A DNA stretch of 64,000 bases from Saksenaea vasiformis B4078 (taxonomy: Eukaryota > Mucoromycota > Mucoromycetes > Mucorales > Saksenaeaceae). Both the position numbers and the translations under genes were made by a program. Positions within the stretch are counted from its first letter, which is position 1. Every line of letters begins with the position of its first letter. The stretch covers positions 290,479 through 354,478 of the forward strand of contig JNDT01002355.1 of the NCBI GenBank assembly GCA_000697055.1. Direction: 5' to 3'. The notes beneath the pieces are model-generated. The model was not told the DNA's origin and searched no databases. It saw only the letters and a program-made list of their open reading frames with translations. Below, piece after piece: positions 44,105 through 57,100 of this stretch.

Positions 44105-45640
44105 TCTTCTTCTCTTTTTCGCCCCAGCAAAGCGCCTGTCCCTTCTAATGGAGTGCGTATGATCTGCACCGGGATATGGTGTTTGTGAGTGCTTATTTTC
44201 GTATTGAATGAACAAGTTCATACCGACAACTTACTGGTTCTAACAACACCCGGAGTTCACATAAATCTCATCGGGAAAACAGATATCCGTAAATGTGTAC
44301 GTGTTCTCAGCGTGTTCAGTAGCTCCCTAGCAGTGATATCTCTGTTCTGTGATTGATTGATTGACAGCAATAGGTTTGCTAAACACGATCAGTCCCTGGC
44401 GTATAACGAGAAGATAGCCGAAACAAAAGGGTCAGCTGCAACAGAGTGGGGATGGTTGTGTTCGTGGGACTTCATTACCCATGTGTTGCAACTTACACGA
44501 AACTTCCTACACGACTAGATATAATTAGGTGTACAACGGCCCTTTGAAGCTGTCAGACACGAACGCCATGGGTTTTTAAAGACTTACTAATTTATTACAC
44601 AGTGATCTATTGGTGGATATTGGGTCGATAGGATTTAGAAGTGCGACATATCGTTTTGAAACTGCGACAATTTTTTTTGCTCTATTGCATCCGACGCTTG
44701 TCTCGCACCGAAGATCCGCACTCTTTTATTTTATGGCCGGTTTCCCGAGACACTACGATGATCGAAAAATAATTCACCTACGGGGGCATTCGGACACTGA
44801 CCGATGACGCGATTGTGCGGATCTGATAATTTCTTATTTTTTAACTTCTATTTTTCGGTTGGGGTGGCCAGTGCAACCGCTCTCGTATCATGGCGCTTCG
44901 TAAGCATGTAGTTTTGTCTTATTATCTTGAAACCTCAAATGGTCCATGAGTTCCGATTTATCTATCACGGTTGGCCAAAGCCTTCTTTTTTCCAATACTG
45001 TAATAGCATGTGCTCGTTTTGTTACCTAGAACTTTCATCATTTCCCCATGTATGTATCATCTTGCGGCTAGGGAAAAAACTATTTTTCCTTCTCTTATCC
45101 CCTTGTCAACCATTTAACTGGTTATGTTTCTAGGAACAACAAAATTTTATCAGATCAAATGGTGGACTTTTTGCGCTTCGTTTCTGGCACCATGCTGGTA
45201 TGGAGCTGAGATGGGGTACTCCCAGACTGCAACATAGATAGACAATGAACGTAGAAATTCCCATTTGGTGTAACATCATGACTGATTGCTGTTGATCTGA
45301 GCCATTGGATCAAAACCCATATTGACAGTATCTCGTTGTCAGCTGCCAGTGCGTCTTAACTCCTATATCTGCCGCTGACGAACCACAGACATTGCATAGT
45401 ATGGAATGGCTAACAAAGCGAACAGTGTGCATGGATTCACCGAAATCGATGGCTTGTAGCGCGGCAACCCGGAAATATTGGGATAAAGCGCCACACGTTT
45501 GTCAGCCTTGATGTTTCACAAGGTAGATCCGCAAAGTGTCGAAGAGGTCACTGGAACAAAAATTGCACGAGCGATTTGTCATACAAAGTTATCTGACCGG
45601 GTACGGCCATTGAATTTGCCGTGTGCCGTGTAGTGAAATC
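44105..45640. other. intergenic upstream of DHA1 transporter
   Basis: About 1.5 kb. Only short, unsupported open frames. No repeat matching other parts of the window was noticed. Confidence 0.4.
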
Positions 45641-45644
45641 GCAC

Positions 45645-45655
45645 ATATATAAAGG
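45645..45655 (+). promoter_or_regulatory. TATA box of the DHA1 transporter
   Basis: ATATATAAAGG lies about 75-83 bp upstream of the ATG at 45,728. Position and sequence fit a core promoter. Confidence 0.55.
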
Positions 45656-45727
45656 CCGACCTGATCTTCATAATTGTTGTGTTTCGTCATATTTCTATAA
45701 TTCTTACTGTACTCTCGTATATCCTCG

Positions 45728-47673
45728 ATGAAAGAAGGTTCATACCGTAGCCAAGGTATAGGGCCTTGTTTTGTTTGTTTATGATATCATAACTCATGGA
45801 TCCATAGCCTCGGCAACCATTACAACGTCAGAAACGGTTGAGATTAAACAAACAGAACCGTCTATCGATCCCAACAACCCGAAGGTAGAAAGACTGCAAA
45901 AGTAGACCACAGCGACTGATATATGAACGTTTCTATAGCAATGGCCACGAAGTAAAATATGGCTCAACTTCAGTATCGTCTTTTTGAACTGCTTCATCGG
46001 TTACTTCTCATCAGCGATCTATGTACAGTCCCTTGCTCCTATACAAATATGGAAGTCCTGACTAAAAATATAGATTCCTGCCCTTGAGGATATTCGAACG
46101 CATTTTAATACAAACATAACAGTACGTACCTTTACACTAATGTACATTTTTTATTCTTACAGACATGCCTTCTAGACCGTAAATGCCACTGTCTCACTAT
46201 TCGTCTTGGTTACCGGTGTGGCTGTAAGTTACACGGAAAAAAAAAGGACTGGACTCGACTCACAGCCTTCTTTCTATAGCCACTTTTTTGGGCACCATTA
46301 AGTGAGCGAATTGGCCGCCGGTAAGCCGATCTACATATTTTCCAATTTTAGGATAAGCATATTCATATTTTGATTCTGTGTAGATGGGTCTACATTTCAT
46401 CAGCTCTGTTATACACGGTTTTCACTGTGATATGTGGTACAGCCAATAATCTCGGCTTGTTCTTTGCTATGCGATTACTTCAAGGCATCTGTGCATCTGC
46501 TGGTCAGGCTGTGGGTGGAGGGTCTGTTGCTGATCTTTTCGAGGCACGGGAACGCGGCAAGGCCATGAGTATCTTTATGCTGGGGTAGGCTTTCAGTAAA
46601 GATAAGGTTACTGTCATAGGAACTAACAAGACAGCTGTTCTAGCGTTATCCTGGGTCCCGCTATTGCTCCTATGATCGGTGGTTATGTGGATCAATATCT
46701 AGGCTGGCGATGGATTTTCTACATCAAGACCATTCTCGGTGGTATTATCTTTTTGCTTAACTTGTTTTTCTTGCGAGAGACATTATATACTCCATCCTCC
46801 GATTTGCCGGCTCCTGCCACGTTCCGCACAAGATTGGCAAGTCTCAAATTCAACCCCGTAAGTTACGATAACAGGGAAAAAAAAAAAAAAAAAGTTTCTG
46901 ACGTCAATTATTTGTACCCTATAGTTCAAGAGTTTGGCCCTACTTCTTCGTCCTACAGTCTTATTGACCAATTTGCCTATGGCTGTGACATTCGGCTGGT
47001 TTTATCTCTTGATTACTATTCTGCCTCCTGCGTTCGGTTCCAAATACGGTTTCTCCACCGGATCAATTGGACTGTGTTATCTTGCTAGCGGCATTGGTAA
47101 CTGCAGCGGAAGCGTCCTGGGCGGACTGATCTCGGACCGGCTATATAACTGGCAGACAGACCGAAAAGGTGGCTCCCCAAAAAAGGAAGACCGTTTGCTG
47201 GCATTGTACTTTGGTGTCCCCATGATCGTGATTGGATTACTAATCTATGGCTGGTGTCTGCATTATAATGTATTCTGGTTCGTGCCTTTGCTCGGATTCT
47301 GTATTATGACTATCGGAATGATGTATACCACCACCGCGGGTACTACATATCTTGTCGATTGTTATCTTCCTGTCTCCGCTTCTGGTAAGCGTGTGTGATA
47401 AAGGAACACTTGGGACTAAATGGTATGTAGTTGTGTCTGTTTCAAACTTCTCTCGTAATATCATGGCGATGATGTTTTCGCTTTTGGCTGTACGGGTACA
47501 TGCTTCTCTTGGTTATGGCTGGACATTGTAAGTTTCTCCTTTAATCTACACGCTCTAACATGTTGCTTAGCACTTGTGCGGCATTAATCCTTCTCGCACT
47601 CTTCTTGCTGTGTATTCCAACTGTCCAATTCAAAGGTGAAAGCTGGAGAGAAGCTGAGAAACAACGAACATGA
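45728..47673 (+). CDS. MFS transporter, drug:H+ antiporter-1 (QDR/FLR-like) family
   Basis: Eleven exons in consistent phase: 45728-45755, 45808-45884, 45939-46022, 46074-46121, 46176-46223, 46280-46320, 46384-46584, 46644-46857, 46925-47384, 47431-47527 and 47571-47673, giving 466 aa. TM1 is WLNFSIVFLNCFIGYFSSAI. Family motifs follow: IPALEDIRTHFN, VTGVAPLFWAPLSERIGRR (motif A region), GGGSVADLFEARERGKAMS and LGPAIAPMIGGYVDQYLGWR (motif C, antiporters). The mid-loop is short. DHA1 members export drugs, polyamines or weak acids at the plasma membrane using the proton gradient. The substrate is unknown. Introns are dense at the 5' end, which is why simple ORF calling misses the N-terminus. Confidence 0.9.
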
Positions 47674-47829
47674 TTTTTTTGAACCATATATATCACGCAT
47701 TTTTTTTAATTCTGACATCAATTCGAAACATTTTACATTGCAAATATAGAACATAGTGAAACCCACGTCATGTAATGCCTATAAATAAATAAAAAACCTA
47801 ATTCATACAAAACTTTCATTTTTTGCAAT

Positions 47830-48208
47830 ATGCCTATGACAAAAGATCTTGGTAAGACATAGAGCAATGTGTCATTCTTTTTTTTCATGTTTTCGTCAGA
47901 GCGGATCCATCATGAATTGATGGACATTGCAAGAGAGTGTACGAGGATGTTTCATCGACAGTATTCCGAGGAGGAGATCAGGGAAATCCAGGTAAGATAG
48001 AAAAATACGAGATGGTGGTTCTTCTGATATATAGTATCAGGATAAAGTGCAATCTATCGACGAGAAATATCGGCAGGGCATCATTGACGATAGGGATACC
48101 GAGAATCCTCAAGATGATCCTTATGAGCATCCAGGACAGGCCCAAATTGCTGATGTAAACCTGCTGCACCAAATGATAACCATGCTGATTAACGTCCATT
48201 GTCCGTAG
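47830..48208 (+). CDS. small conserved-looking protein, 93 aa
   Basis: Three exons: 47830-47851, 47900-47991 and 48041-48208, all phase-compatible with canonical GT-AG introns of about 49 nt. The product MPMTKDLERIHHELMDIARE continues with RMFHRQYSEEEIREIQDKVQ and acidic DDRDTENPQDDPYEHPGQ. It is mostly helical and charged with no signal peptide. It overlaps no other gene and is convergent with SerRS. The intron pattern and codon use are convincing. The family is not recognised, so no function is offered. Confidence 0.65.
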
Positions 48209-48315
48209 GAACTGGAAAAGATCCATAACTCACTTCACATCTTGCTGGCTCGGGGTAACAAATAGACGACAAAATATAATGCTTAACTGTACGAAATTTT
48301 TGTTTATTGATGTGC

Positions 48316-49864
48316 TTATTTCGCCTTTGCAGGGGCGCTCTTCGCATAAGGAATAAATGTGCGACCATCCATGTAAGGCACCAAAGGAGGAGGAATCTCC
48401 AAACCATCTTCACGTTGCCAGTTCTCCAGGAGGGCACAGATGGCACGTTCAGTGGCACACAGCGTAGAGTTCAAACAGTGGACGTACTTCTTCTCACGAT
48501 CGGACATCTTCTTAACGCCACAACGGATCTCCAGGCGACGCGACTGGTAATCAGTACAGTTGCTGCAGGAAACAAGCTCCTTGTACTCGCCTTGGTAGGG
48601 GAACCAGGCTTCCAGATCATACTTCTTAGCAGCAGCATTGTTCAGAGCGCCTGAGACGATAGCAACCACACGATAAGAAAGACCAAGCGACTTGAAGAAA
48701 TCTTCGGAATGACCAATCATTTCATTGAACATTTCCCATGATTTCTCAGGATCAGTCAAGACAAACTGCTCAACCTTTTCGAACTGGTGAACACGGAAGA
48801 TACCCCAGGTTTCCTTGCCGTGGGCACCTGCTTCTTTACGGAAACAAGTAGAGTAACCAGCATACCTAATCAAACATGTTCATATACTACTACATCGTCT
48901 TCATTCAACCCCTGACTTACTTGATGGGCAACTGCTCTGCAGGCTTCTCAAACCATTCGTTGGCGTGGAATGCAGAAATGGGTTGTTCAGAAGTAGCAAT
49001 CAAGTACTTGTCGTCGCCATCACCCGAAACCTACACTGAATTGTTCATACTCCTGCTTGACACCTCATGATCACTACATACCTTGTAAAGCTCCTCATCA
49101 AATTCGCTCAACTGGGCAGTCTTGGCCATCATTTCCTTTCTCATGAAGAAAGGAGTCATCAACTTCTTGTAATCGCGCTTTGCAAGGAAAGACAAGCCGT
49201 AGTTGATCATAGCCAGGTTAAGATCGACACCAACACCTGTCAAGAAGTATCCACGATGGCCAGCAACATTAGCACCACGCTCCTGATCATAACCGTCAAG
49301 GCGGGAAAGTACTTCGTGATGCGACAAGATATCGGTACGCTTGGTTGGTGCGACATCGTTGTGGTTATAAGTGCGGATAACTTCGTTGTTGTCCTATACG
49401 CCCTGTGTGAATGATCCAAGAAGAGTATATAAGCGTCGCGTCCTTTACCTCATCCATAGAAGTAGGCACAGACGCGTGAACGATATTGCCAATGGTGGCC
49501 AACTTTGCCTTCCAGGAGTTTTCAGATTCCTTAGCCTTCACAATGAATTCTTCCTTCTCCTTTTGGAGCTGTTCCTTCTGCTTCATTAATTCGCTAGCAT
49601 CTTCCTTTGCCTTGAATTTCTTGCCAATTTCCTTCTGAATGGCGTTGATTTCCTTATTCTTTTGTTCGCTCTGGAATTGAACTACAGTGCTGTTAGCGCC
49701 ACGAAAACAGTTGACAAGAAGCTCATTGTACCTTTGACCCAGTCTTTGTACTGAGCAATGATTTCGTCGACGATTTCAACGGGAGCGCCACGTCTTCGCT
49801 GCGATTCTCTGACGATTTCAGGGTTGCCACCGCGATCCTCTAATAACAGGTTGATGTCGAGCAT
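48316..49864 (-). CDS. SES1: cytosolic seryl-tRNA synthetase
   Basis: Five minus-strand exons: 49864-49732, 49681-49449, 49393-49082, 49030-48921 and 48865-48316, giving about 445 aa. The N-terminus [20 protein letters not shown] is typical of eukaryotic SerRS. A long antiparallel coiled-coil tRNA-binding arm follows ([20 protein letters not shown]). Then come class II motifs: [11 protein letters not shown] (motif 1 side), [20 protein letters not shown] (motif 2) and the C-terminal [14 protein letters not shown] (motif 3 region). It charges tRNA-Ser (and Sec precursors where present). A KSAPAKAK basic tail closes it. Housekeeping gene. Confidence 0.96.
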
Positions 49865-49869
49865 TTTTT

Positions 49870-50270
49870 AAGGAGTTAAAAAAAAACAAAAAAAAGTTGT
49901 TGAAAAGTTTTGCGGTGTGTAAAAAATCCCGACTCTTTTATTTGACCTGTGGCGGCTTTGCGAAGCACAAGTAATGACTCAGTGTTCCAAAATGGTCATT
50001 GCTGCGGTAGGCTTGTAACTATGACTAACCGTTGTAACTGCATTGTGTCCAACTGGATGCATTACTTAATCAAATTCTGCCCATAATGGCATGCTCCCCG
50101 AGTCAACCTATCAAAATCTGATATGATTAGTGTCAAAGATTGGGGTCTTGGTCTCTAAAAAAATTTTGGATTCGACTGTGATCTGCCCTAATCTATTGAC
50201 TAGCAGTTCAGGGACAATGTTCAAATTCTTCATCTTGGTCACAAGTTGGGATTGCTCTTTCTTTTTCTAT
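49870..50270. other. intergenic between SerRS and PLC-like genes
   Basis: Divergent promoter region of about 0.4 kb. Nothing specific recognised. Confidence 0.4.
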
Positions 50271-50271
50271 T

Positions 50272-51389
50272 ATGATTACTCTACTTTATCTTCTTGTGGT
50301 CTTTTCTGTTCATAGCTATGCCTATATGAGCTGTAACGGTCACCCGGAGTTGTGCCAGCGACCATACAACAAAATCACGTACCTTGTAACCCACGATTCT
50401 TATGCATACGGATCAAATATTGCAGCGACGCAAAATGTACCTATATTAAAACAACTTGACGACGGTGTCCGAGGCATAAAATTGTCAGCCGTTCTTTTTG
50501 ACGGCGAAATTCACCTTTGCCATACTCTATGCGCACTCTTGGACGCAGGCACCGCAGAAAATACACTAAATGACATTGCTATGTGGCTGGACAATAATCC
50601 ACATGAAGTGCTGACGATCATGTGGAATAATCTTTACAACTTGGATTTAAATCTTTTGGCGGAAGCCTATAGAAAAAGCTTGATCATGCCTTATCTCTAT
50701 GTACACGACGGTCCTCCGGAAACGTGGCCAACTCTTGAAGAGATGATTCATTCTGGGAAGAGAGTGATTAACTTTGTAGACGCTGGACCCAATATCGGCG
50801 TAGTACCATGGTATTCTTGTTTTATACATATTTTTCAACGTCTATGTCTCATTTGTGTACATCAAGGTTGATGGACCAGTTCTCGGTTGTCTTTGAGACG
50901 CCATATGATAATACAGATGTCCATGGCTTCAACTGCACTGTCGATCGACCTGCTAATCTTGCTAATACTAACAATATGATGTACGTACTGAACCATTTTC
51001 TGTACGTATCTATTGATCTCGGTTTTGCGACGGTTGAGATTCCATCAAGAGACACCGCAGCAACGGTCAACTCTCAATCGCTAGCCAATCACACAAGATC
51101 TTGCACTCATACTTTTGGACGACCGCCAAATTACATCGAAGTGGACTTTTATGACGATGAGGAACCGTTGGCAATAGTAGACCAATTAAATGGTGTAGTG
51201 TCGTCGAATCGTCCGCAAAAAGTAAACGTTGATCAAAATTCACCACGCGAAACAAACATTTTCGATTTATGGCGTCTGATACCAGTAAATATCCGCATTG
51301 ATAGCCACACCGAACATACGGCGATACTACGCCCACTTATGACGTTCCTACCGTGGATAGTTCTTCCTATGTTTCTTTTCACAGCCTAG
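50272..51389 (+). CDS. secreted PLC-like phosphodiesterase, 353 aa
   Basis: Two exons (50272-50810 and 50867-51389, phase 2 junction within PW-LMDQF). A signal peptide (MITLLYLLVVFSVHSYA) precedes the PI-PLC X-like fold. THDSYAYG gives the first catalytic His, QLDDGVRGIKL the conserved D-G-x-R, IHLCHTLCALLDAG the second His, and VPWLMDQFSVVFETPYDNTD the C-terminal half of the barrel. The C-terminus is hydrophobic (TFLPWIVLPMFLFTA), so a GPI anchor or membrane tail is possible. Fungal relatives are extracellular PLC-like phosphodiesterases that may cleave phosphoinositides or GPI; the substrate is not established. Several Asn-x-Ser/Thr sites are present. Confidence 0.88.
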
Positions 51390-51507
51390 TTTATAGATCT
51401 TTATAAAGTTATCCCCTCCCCCCTTACCGTAATAAACGTTCTCGCATAATAGCATTTATCGTGTTGACATGGATTTACAGCAATATGCTCTACTTTGTAA
51501 CACCTTA

Positions 51508-51680
51508 CACTATGGGAAAAAGGTACCGACAATTCACCTGTTTTTATCATTTTCGGGTAAATAGTCGGAATCATTGTACAGCTTCAAGACATACTTGGCA
51601 GTAATGTGCTACACTGCAACGATTATCTACCTGAAAATGACAAAAACAGGTGAATTGTCGGAAACGCCTTTCCCACAGTG
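51508..51680. mobile_element. CACTA-like MITE, 173 bp, with TTA target duplication
   Basis: Long terminal inverted repeats of about 60 bp: the left arm starts CACTATGGGAAAAAGGTACC and continues CGACAATTCACCTG. The right arm is its near-perfect reverse complement, ending CCTTTCCCACAGTG. The flanks are TTA on both sides (51,505-51,507 and 51,681-51,683). No coding capacity. Confidence 0.9.
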
Positions 51681-51689
51681 TTAAATAGT

Positions 51690-52630
51690 CATCGGCTCTC
51701 CTATTAGGACAATTCTCAGTATCGTATGAATTAACATCACAGGCGCCAAGACGTTAGCAAGACACTACGTAATGATCGCCATGGTTATCTACTAGGGCAT
51801 AACATAATGACTAGCCACTAATATTCTGTAGTTTAACATGTACATTTCATGATGGTATGTATTGAAAGACGTTTTACACCACTAACCCTAAATTCAACAT
51901 CCCATGAAGGGCCCATTTTACGTTGCGAAAAGAAGTACATATGCAACCATCAGTATATCAGCAAGAATTATATCCATGAATTTTGCCCCGTGGTCATGAG
52001 GTTTATTCATGGTCAATACCTCTAATATGACCTGCTATGCGTATTCCTATCTCTAATGACGTATTCCCTCCTAATGATGGTGGCCAGTGCCGCACTTGTG
52101 ATCCATGAGCATGATGGAGAAGGCGAACTGATATAGAAAGGGACTAAATTATGGATACGACGCGTTGTAGAGTACTGCAAATAGAGCGGTACCTGGACCA
52201 CGTTGATTTACAAAATACAGAAGATCGGGTAAAACTGATTGCACAGATGACGGTAGCCTTTCTATTTGCTTTATATCTAATAGAGGATGGCTCATGGAAC
52301 AAAAGAGTTCGGGATAGGGTTGCCGCTTAAAAGAGGACAGAAAGCAGACCTGGCTATTCTACATGATCAATGGAAGTACTTCACGGAGACCTACAGCACA
52401 AACCAACAGAGCAAAACAAGCAAAAACTCCATCCCTCCGTTTAAGTACTCTCGCGACCAAAACCCAAGGTTGCGTTCCATTCGTTGTCCCAAAAATGTCA
52501 TCTCTGTCCAAGGCCTTGGTGTTGGGTAAACATAGAATAATTGTTTGCCAAAATAGGTTTCGTTTGAAGCAAGAAAAAGCTATATGCAGGATCTTGTGAC
52601 TACAGCAGCTACTATCTTTACCATATCATG
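51690..52630. other. intergenic between MITE and R1 copy b
   Basis: About 0.9 kb. An 80-codon frame (52287-52529) has no recognised domain. Nothing else supported. Confidence 0.4.
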
Positions 52631-52632
52631 GC

Positions 52633-53300
52633 TACTGTTTATTGAACAGATTTTTACGCCGATACATATACATTTTGCGTCCATGAGAAACGATGTTCGC
52701 GCTAGAAAAGGATCAAGTGTGCGTTAGTTAATACATAAGTTGGCAACAAATTTATAAACAACTTACATCAACGCGGCCCTTCGATGAATGCGAAATTCAT
52801 ATAGACAGTATAACAATTTGTTCATGGTTAGCACATGGGACAATACTTGGATGTCAGTTTACTTACCCCGAAGTTACTCCCACGCATTCGCGGGTGCCAC
52901 ACTCCGCACCATTTCGGTGGGGGTAGGAGAAGAGATTTGTGGCTTCCGTGGAGCGGCCAATTTCTTTGTTTTACGACCAATGGTCTAAACAATCGATCAA
53001 AAGACACGAGTTTCTTTGTGTATAGTCAGTCCTAGTACGTACCAGGGACGTTTCATGTGGGAAACGAAGCCAAAGAAAAAAAAAAGAAACGCATGGGTCC
53101 CTTTAAATACTATCACTTTAAGGGTTCCGATTGGTGCGTTGGGAAACCTATTACAATGGACCAGCGCAATACACCTTTGATTTAGAAGTAAGGTACATGC
53201 TTCTCTACGCAAAGATCTACTGCTCATCACCGCAGGATTGGTTTGGTACCAACGCAACGTAGTATGTAGGTGACGACAATGCGTATTCAAATTCCGCTAA
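52633..53300. repeat. dispersed repeat family R1, copy b
   Basis: Full-length partner of 26,950-27,610. On the minus strand it has a GTAAGT donor, an intron-like stretch ending TTTTCTAG, and an exon-like frame SHGRKMYMYRRKNLFNKQ. That frame is similar to GGRKTYIERRKKSFNKQ in copy e, supporting a shared coding ancestor. Confidence 0.7.
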
Positions 53301-53889
53301 TATTTATCGTAAACTCATTACATTTCTACTTCACAGATAAACATAATCAGATCAGCCCTACGGCGAGGATGGGCGGTTTTATGGAACAGCAAGCTTCAAC
53401 ATCTGCTGTGTAACATAGTGGCCCCCTGACTGGGAAAGTCAAACTCCTGCGCCTAGCCTTAGCGCACGATCGCGTGACAGAGTGATCTTTAAAAGGCACG
53501 AACCGCCTCCTTGCTCCTTTTTTATTTTCATTAACTTTTTACACCAAACATTGACGTTGATGATATTACTTTGCTTATCGTAAGGATTGATGATTGAGAT
53601 CACCAGCAAGCTCAATCAAATCACTTGGTAGAAGATGGTAGGAGAACCTGGGGGAAAGATTTTCTAGTTGAAATAGATCCTTTTAGCAGGAGAATTAATG
53701 ACTTGGGCAACAGTCCTGATAAGCAGACATTAATGGTATAATAATTTTATTACTGGCTGCATAATTGATACCGAGTTTAAGGACATTGTTATTCGGTAAA
53801 AAGAATCTGGCAGTTAAACCATTTTGGCAATTATCTGTGATCTCGTACTGGATGGCCAGATAGGGAGGACGGTCATGTCTCATCGGAAC

Positions 53890-54130
53890 GTCCAAAAGTT
53901 TAGTAAATGCTGCGTGTTCGCGCATCACACGTCATTTCTTTCAAACGACCCCTTCTAAATAAAATGAGTGCATCCTTTTAGAAGCGTTTGTGCTATCGTA
54001 CAGCGGCGATCATTTCAATCAATCATATTTTTTAGAACATCGGCGGCCGCTCAAACGTTGCATATTTATTCGTCGTCTTTTGATTCAGAAAATAATCTCA
54101 TATCTACAAAACTTCTGGACATCCGCCTAG
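53890..54130. repeat. dispersed repeat R4, copy b
   Basis: Partner of 42,110-42,380. The right end of similarity is ACATCCGCCTA in both copies, after which the sequences diverge. Confidence 0.7.
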
Positions 54131-54159
54131 GATGGTGGAAAGAGAACAAGCTAAAAAGT

Positions 54160-57100
54160 ATTCCACTAGTGGTCAGCGTGTTCGATTGGGAGAAATAAGA
54201 AGCTGGATAAGAAAAAAAGAAAAGAATCAACGAATTCGAGTTAACGAAGGTACCCTTGAGAGTGACCATGGAGATATGGCAAAAAGGCGTGTGGTAATGG
54301 AGAAGCAGTCATTTTGGACGAGCCTTGAGAGCAATTCATGCGTCCCTTCGAACACTGGTATTTTTACGCGCTCCTATTGGTGTATTGAGGCATCTATTAC
54401 AGTGAACCAGCGTCATACATGTTGATTTGACATAAGAAGCATCCGTTTCCCTGCGCAAAGCTCAAATGCTTCTCAGACCAAGATCGGTGTGGTGTCAACA
54501 CAAATTAATACTTAGACGACCCAAACGCTGTCAAAATCTAATATTTCCTTTCATCCTCCTTTATTTGTTTCCAACTAAAATATGTCAGGATTCTCTCATC
54601 CAATAGACGAATAAAATTTCCCTAAAACATAAGCGCATAGTTGCGCTCGTATTCCATCTCCTCTGCAAAGAACTGAACTTCTGGAGGGGCACCGGCACGC
54701 TTAAAGACTTCGTTTAGAATTGCTTTGTACTGGGGTCTCGTATAGTCTGCGAAGCGCTCTTCATACTGGTCACGAGTGGGCGGATTGTACTTTTCCAAAC
54801 GTGCGACTTCCTTGTCGTAGCGTTCTGGGTTCTCTTTCTTTTGTTGGGCGAGGAAGGCTTCACGAGCCACCTTGTTGCAGATTAGGTCAATGTACTCAGA
54901 ATAGGTAGCAACACCATCTCCTGCCGCTATCTTAGCAAGCCGTATGAAGAGAAGCCTTTGCTGCAAGTCATCCCAATCGCGCGCAAAGCTCTTGACTTCT
55001 TTATCGAATGAACCAGGAGTCGGAAGGATACCACGATAGATGTTGTTAACAGTCTCAATAGGCGATTTGTTAGAATCGAGGCAGAGGGCGATCGCCAGCG
55101 CGATAGTATGATACGCATGATGGGTGCCGAATACAGAAGAGGCGTAATGATTGTTGGTGATGCCATCCCACCGCGCGCCGACAGTTCTATTCTTGACTTT
55201 GGCGCCACTGCCGCCCATACCACCATCGAAGGCGTTGATTGGTTCTCCTTGATTGGTCTGGAAGTAGCCACCCTTGCCGTAGTCGGGTATTCCTGGTGTG
55301 ACTCCAGGGATGACTTGCTTGACACTATCCTTGGTAAAACCGAGGAGAGGATCGCTATTGCGACTTATGCTCTTGGGAGCTAAGAGGGCGTCGAAAGTAT
55401 TATCTTGGAAGGCCACCTTGCCGCCCTTTATGCAGATTTCATTAAAATCACCCTTTTTGTGCACGGCTATACCAGAGGTGAACAACGCGGCCATGATTTC
55501 TTGGATTGGCACTGGGGAGGCATAGTCGAAGAGAAGCATCTCGTTCCAGCTGGCGAAAAATTGGGTATTCTCGTCGGTGTCGTAGTTCTCTTTTGTGCTT
55601 ATCTCATAGCCACTTGCGCTGAACATTGGCCATCCGAGGCGACCATTGCGGGTAAGCGGAGCGGTCTGAATGAGCTCCGCCTCAACAGCATCAACGTTGA
55701 GCACGATGCCAGTGCCGACCGAAAACGCAGCATAACCTGCGCGTAAGAGATCGGTTTCTGTGACTGCAGTGCCACCACGAAACTTGTCGCAGTCGTCAAA
55801 GTAACTCTGCATGTATTCTTTAACCGATGGACGGGTTTTGACTTGACTGGGTACTTTGCGCAGGCTATATGCAATATGGGCCTCCAGGAACTCATATGCG
55901 ATCGGGAGCCAGTTCGACTTGCTCTGCAAGCGCAGTACATGCATGTCACGAGCACGGAAGAATAAGGGTCCCCCGCCACGCCAATTGGGATCAAGTGCAG
56001 TGCGAGGTGGAGCTGGGGGACGGACCGAATGGCTGACGACAGTGATTAAGCCTTGGTATTTGCCAGCATGCTCAGATATGGCCTTGACGGGATCGTCGTA
56101 TTTTTCGATATCTGGAAAGAAAGCGAGCAGCAGCGTCGCGTAATCATAAAAGGACAGACTTGCGCCGGTGCACAGAATGCGTTTCTTGCCATCAAGATGA
56201 CCGTTGGCATCGAGAACACCGCAGTCTTTGAGGTAGCCTCGCAGTGTATCGTGATTTGGCGTCTTGGAGTAGGCCTTGGGTTGGACCTCGTCTTTCACAG
56301 GAGAAACCAGAGGGGTTCCATGGGCAAAAGAGACGAAATCGAAGGAATATGTCTTCGTGGCGCCACCCTCCTTGACGATGAGACCTGGCTTCTGTGGATT
56401 TTTGAAGTTAACACCGACAACCTCGGACGAGTAATTGACCACGATCTTCATCTCAGGCATCTTGTCTGTGATGTATTTCAGTGCTTTTTTGAGGTTTTCT
56501 AGCTGGACTTGACCCCATTTGCCCCTGGTCATGCAGGCCACGGTAGTGTTGACCTTGCCATCACCTTTGATGGCTTCCTTGAACAGAGCAGCGGCAGGAG
56601 GATTGATTTTTTTAAGCTCGGCGAGAATACTTTTGCAGTTAGCCTCCAGCTCGGAAGCGACAGCACTAGGAAGATCCGCAAGAGCCTCGAATTCAGGATC
56701 GACTGCCTTGCCAAGGACGTCTGGGGGAGCAGTGACACCAGTATTGACCGCGGCATTGCAATCTTTCTGGAACGCGTGCCCGGAGCCAGCAGTGCCCTCC
56801 CCCTGCTTTTCGAAAACCGTGTAATGAAGAGTGAAGTCGGCCTTCTTCTTGATGCTGTCGAGTTTCTCTCGATTGGCAAGGATGACCATAGCCTGGTGGA
56901 TGAGATATAGAACATGGCGTGGACCAAAGCCCGAAAGACCCCATTCGATCACACGAGATGAACTTTTAGTCATTTTACGTACAGATACTGTTAGAAGACT
57001 GCGAGTACAGGATGTCTTGATTAGAGGCAAGTGTGTGACAGATGGATAACCACAAAGAAAGATGGTTTTATTTACGCAGAACCGTACTAGCGCATTTATA

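Noticed and set aside
52287..52599. Two overlapping ~80-codon plus ORFs before repeat R1 copy b
   Set aside because: Different frames over the same bases, no splice support and no recognisable domain.
53695..53928. 77-codon minus ORF (LLDVPMRHDRPPYLAIQYEI)
   Set aside because: Looks somewhat protein-like but has no family, no introns and sits against repeat R4; too little support to annotate.
55108..56910. Several plus-strand ORFs up to 149 codons opposite the flavoprotein genes, repeated at 61,189-62,991
   Set aside because: They mirror the minus-strand coding sequence in both copies and are explained by its codon pattern.
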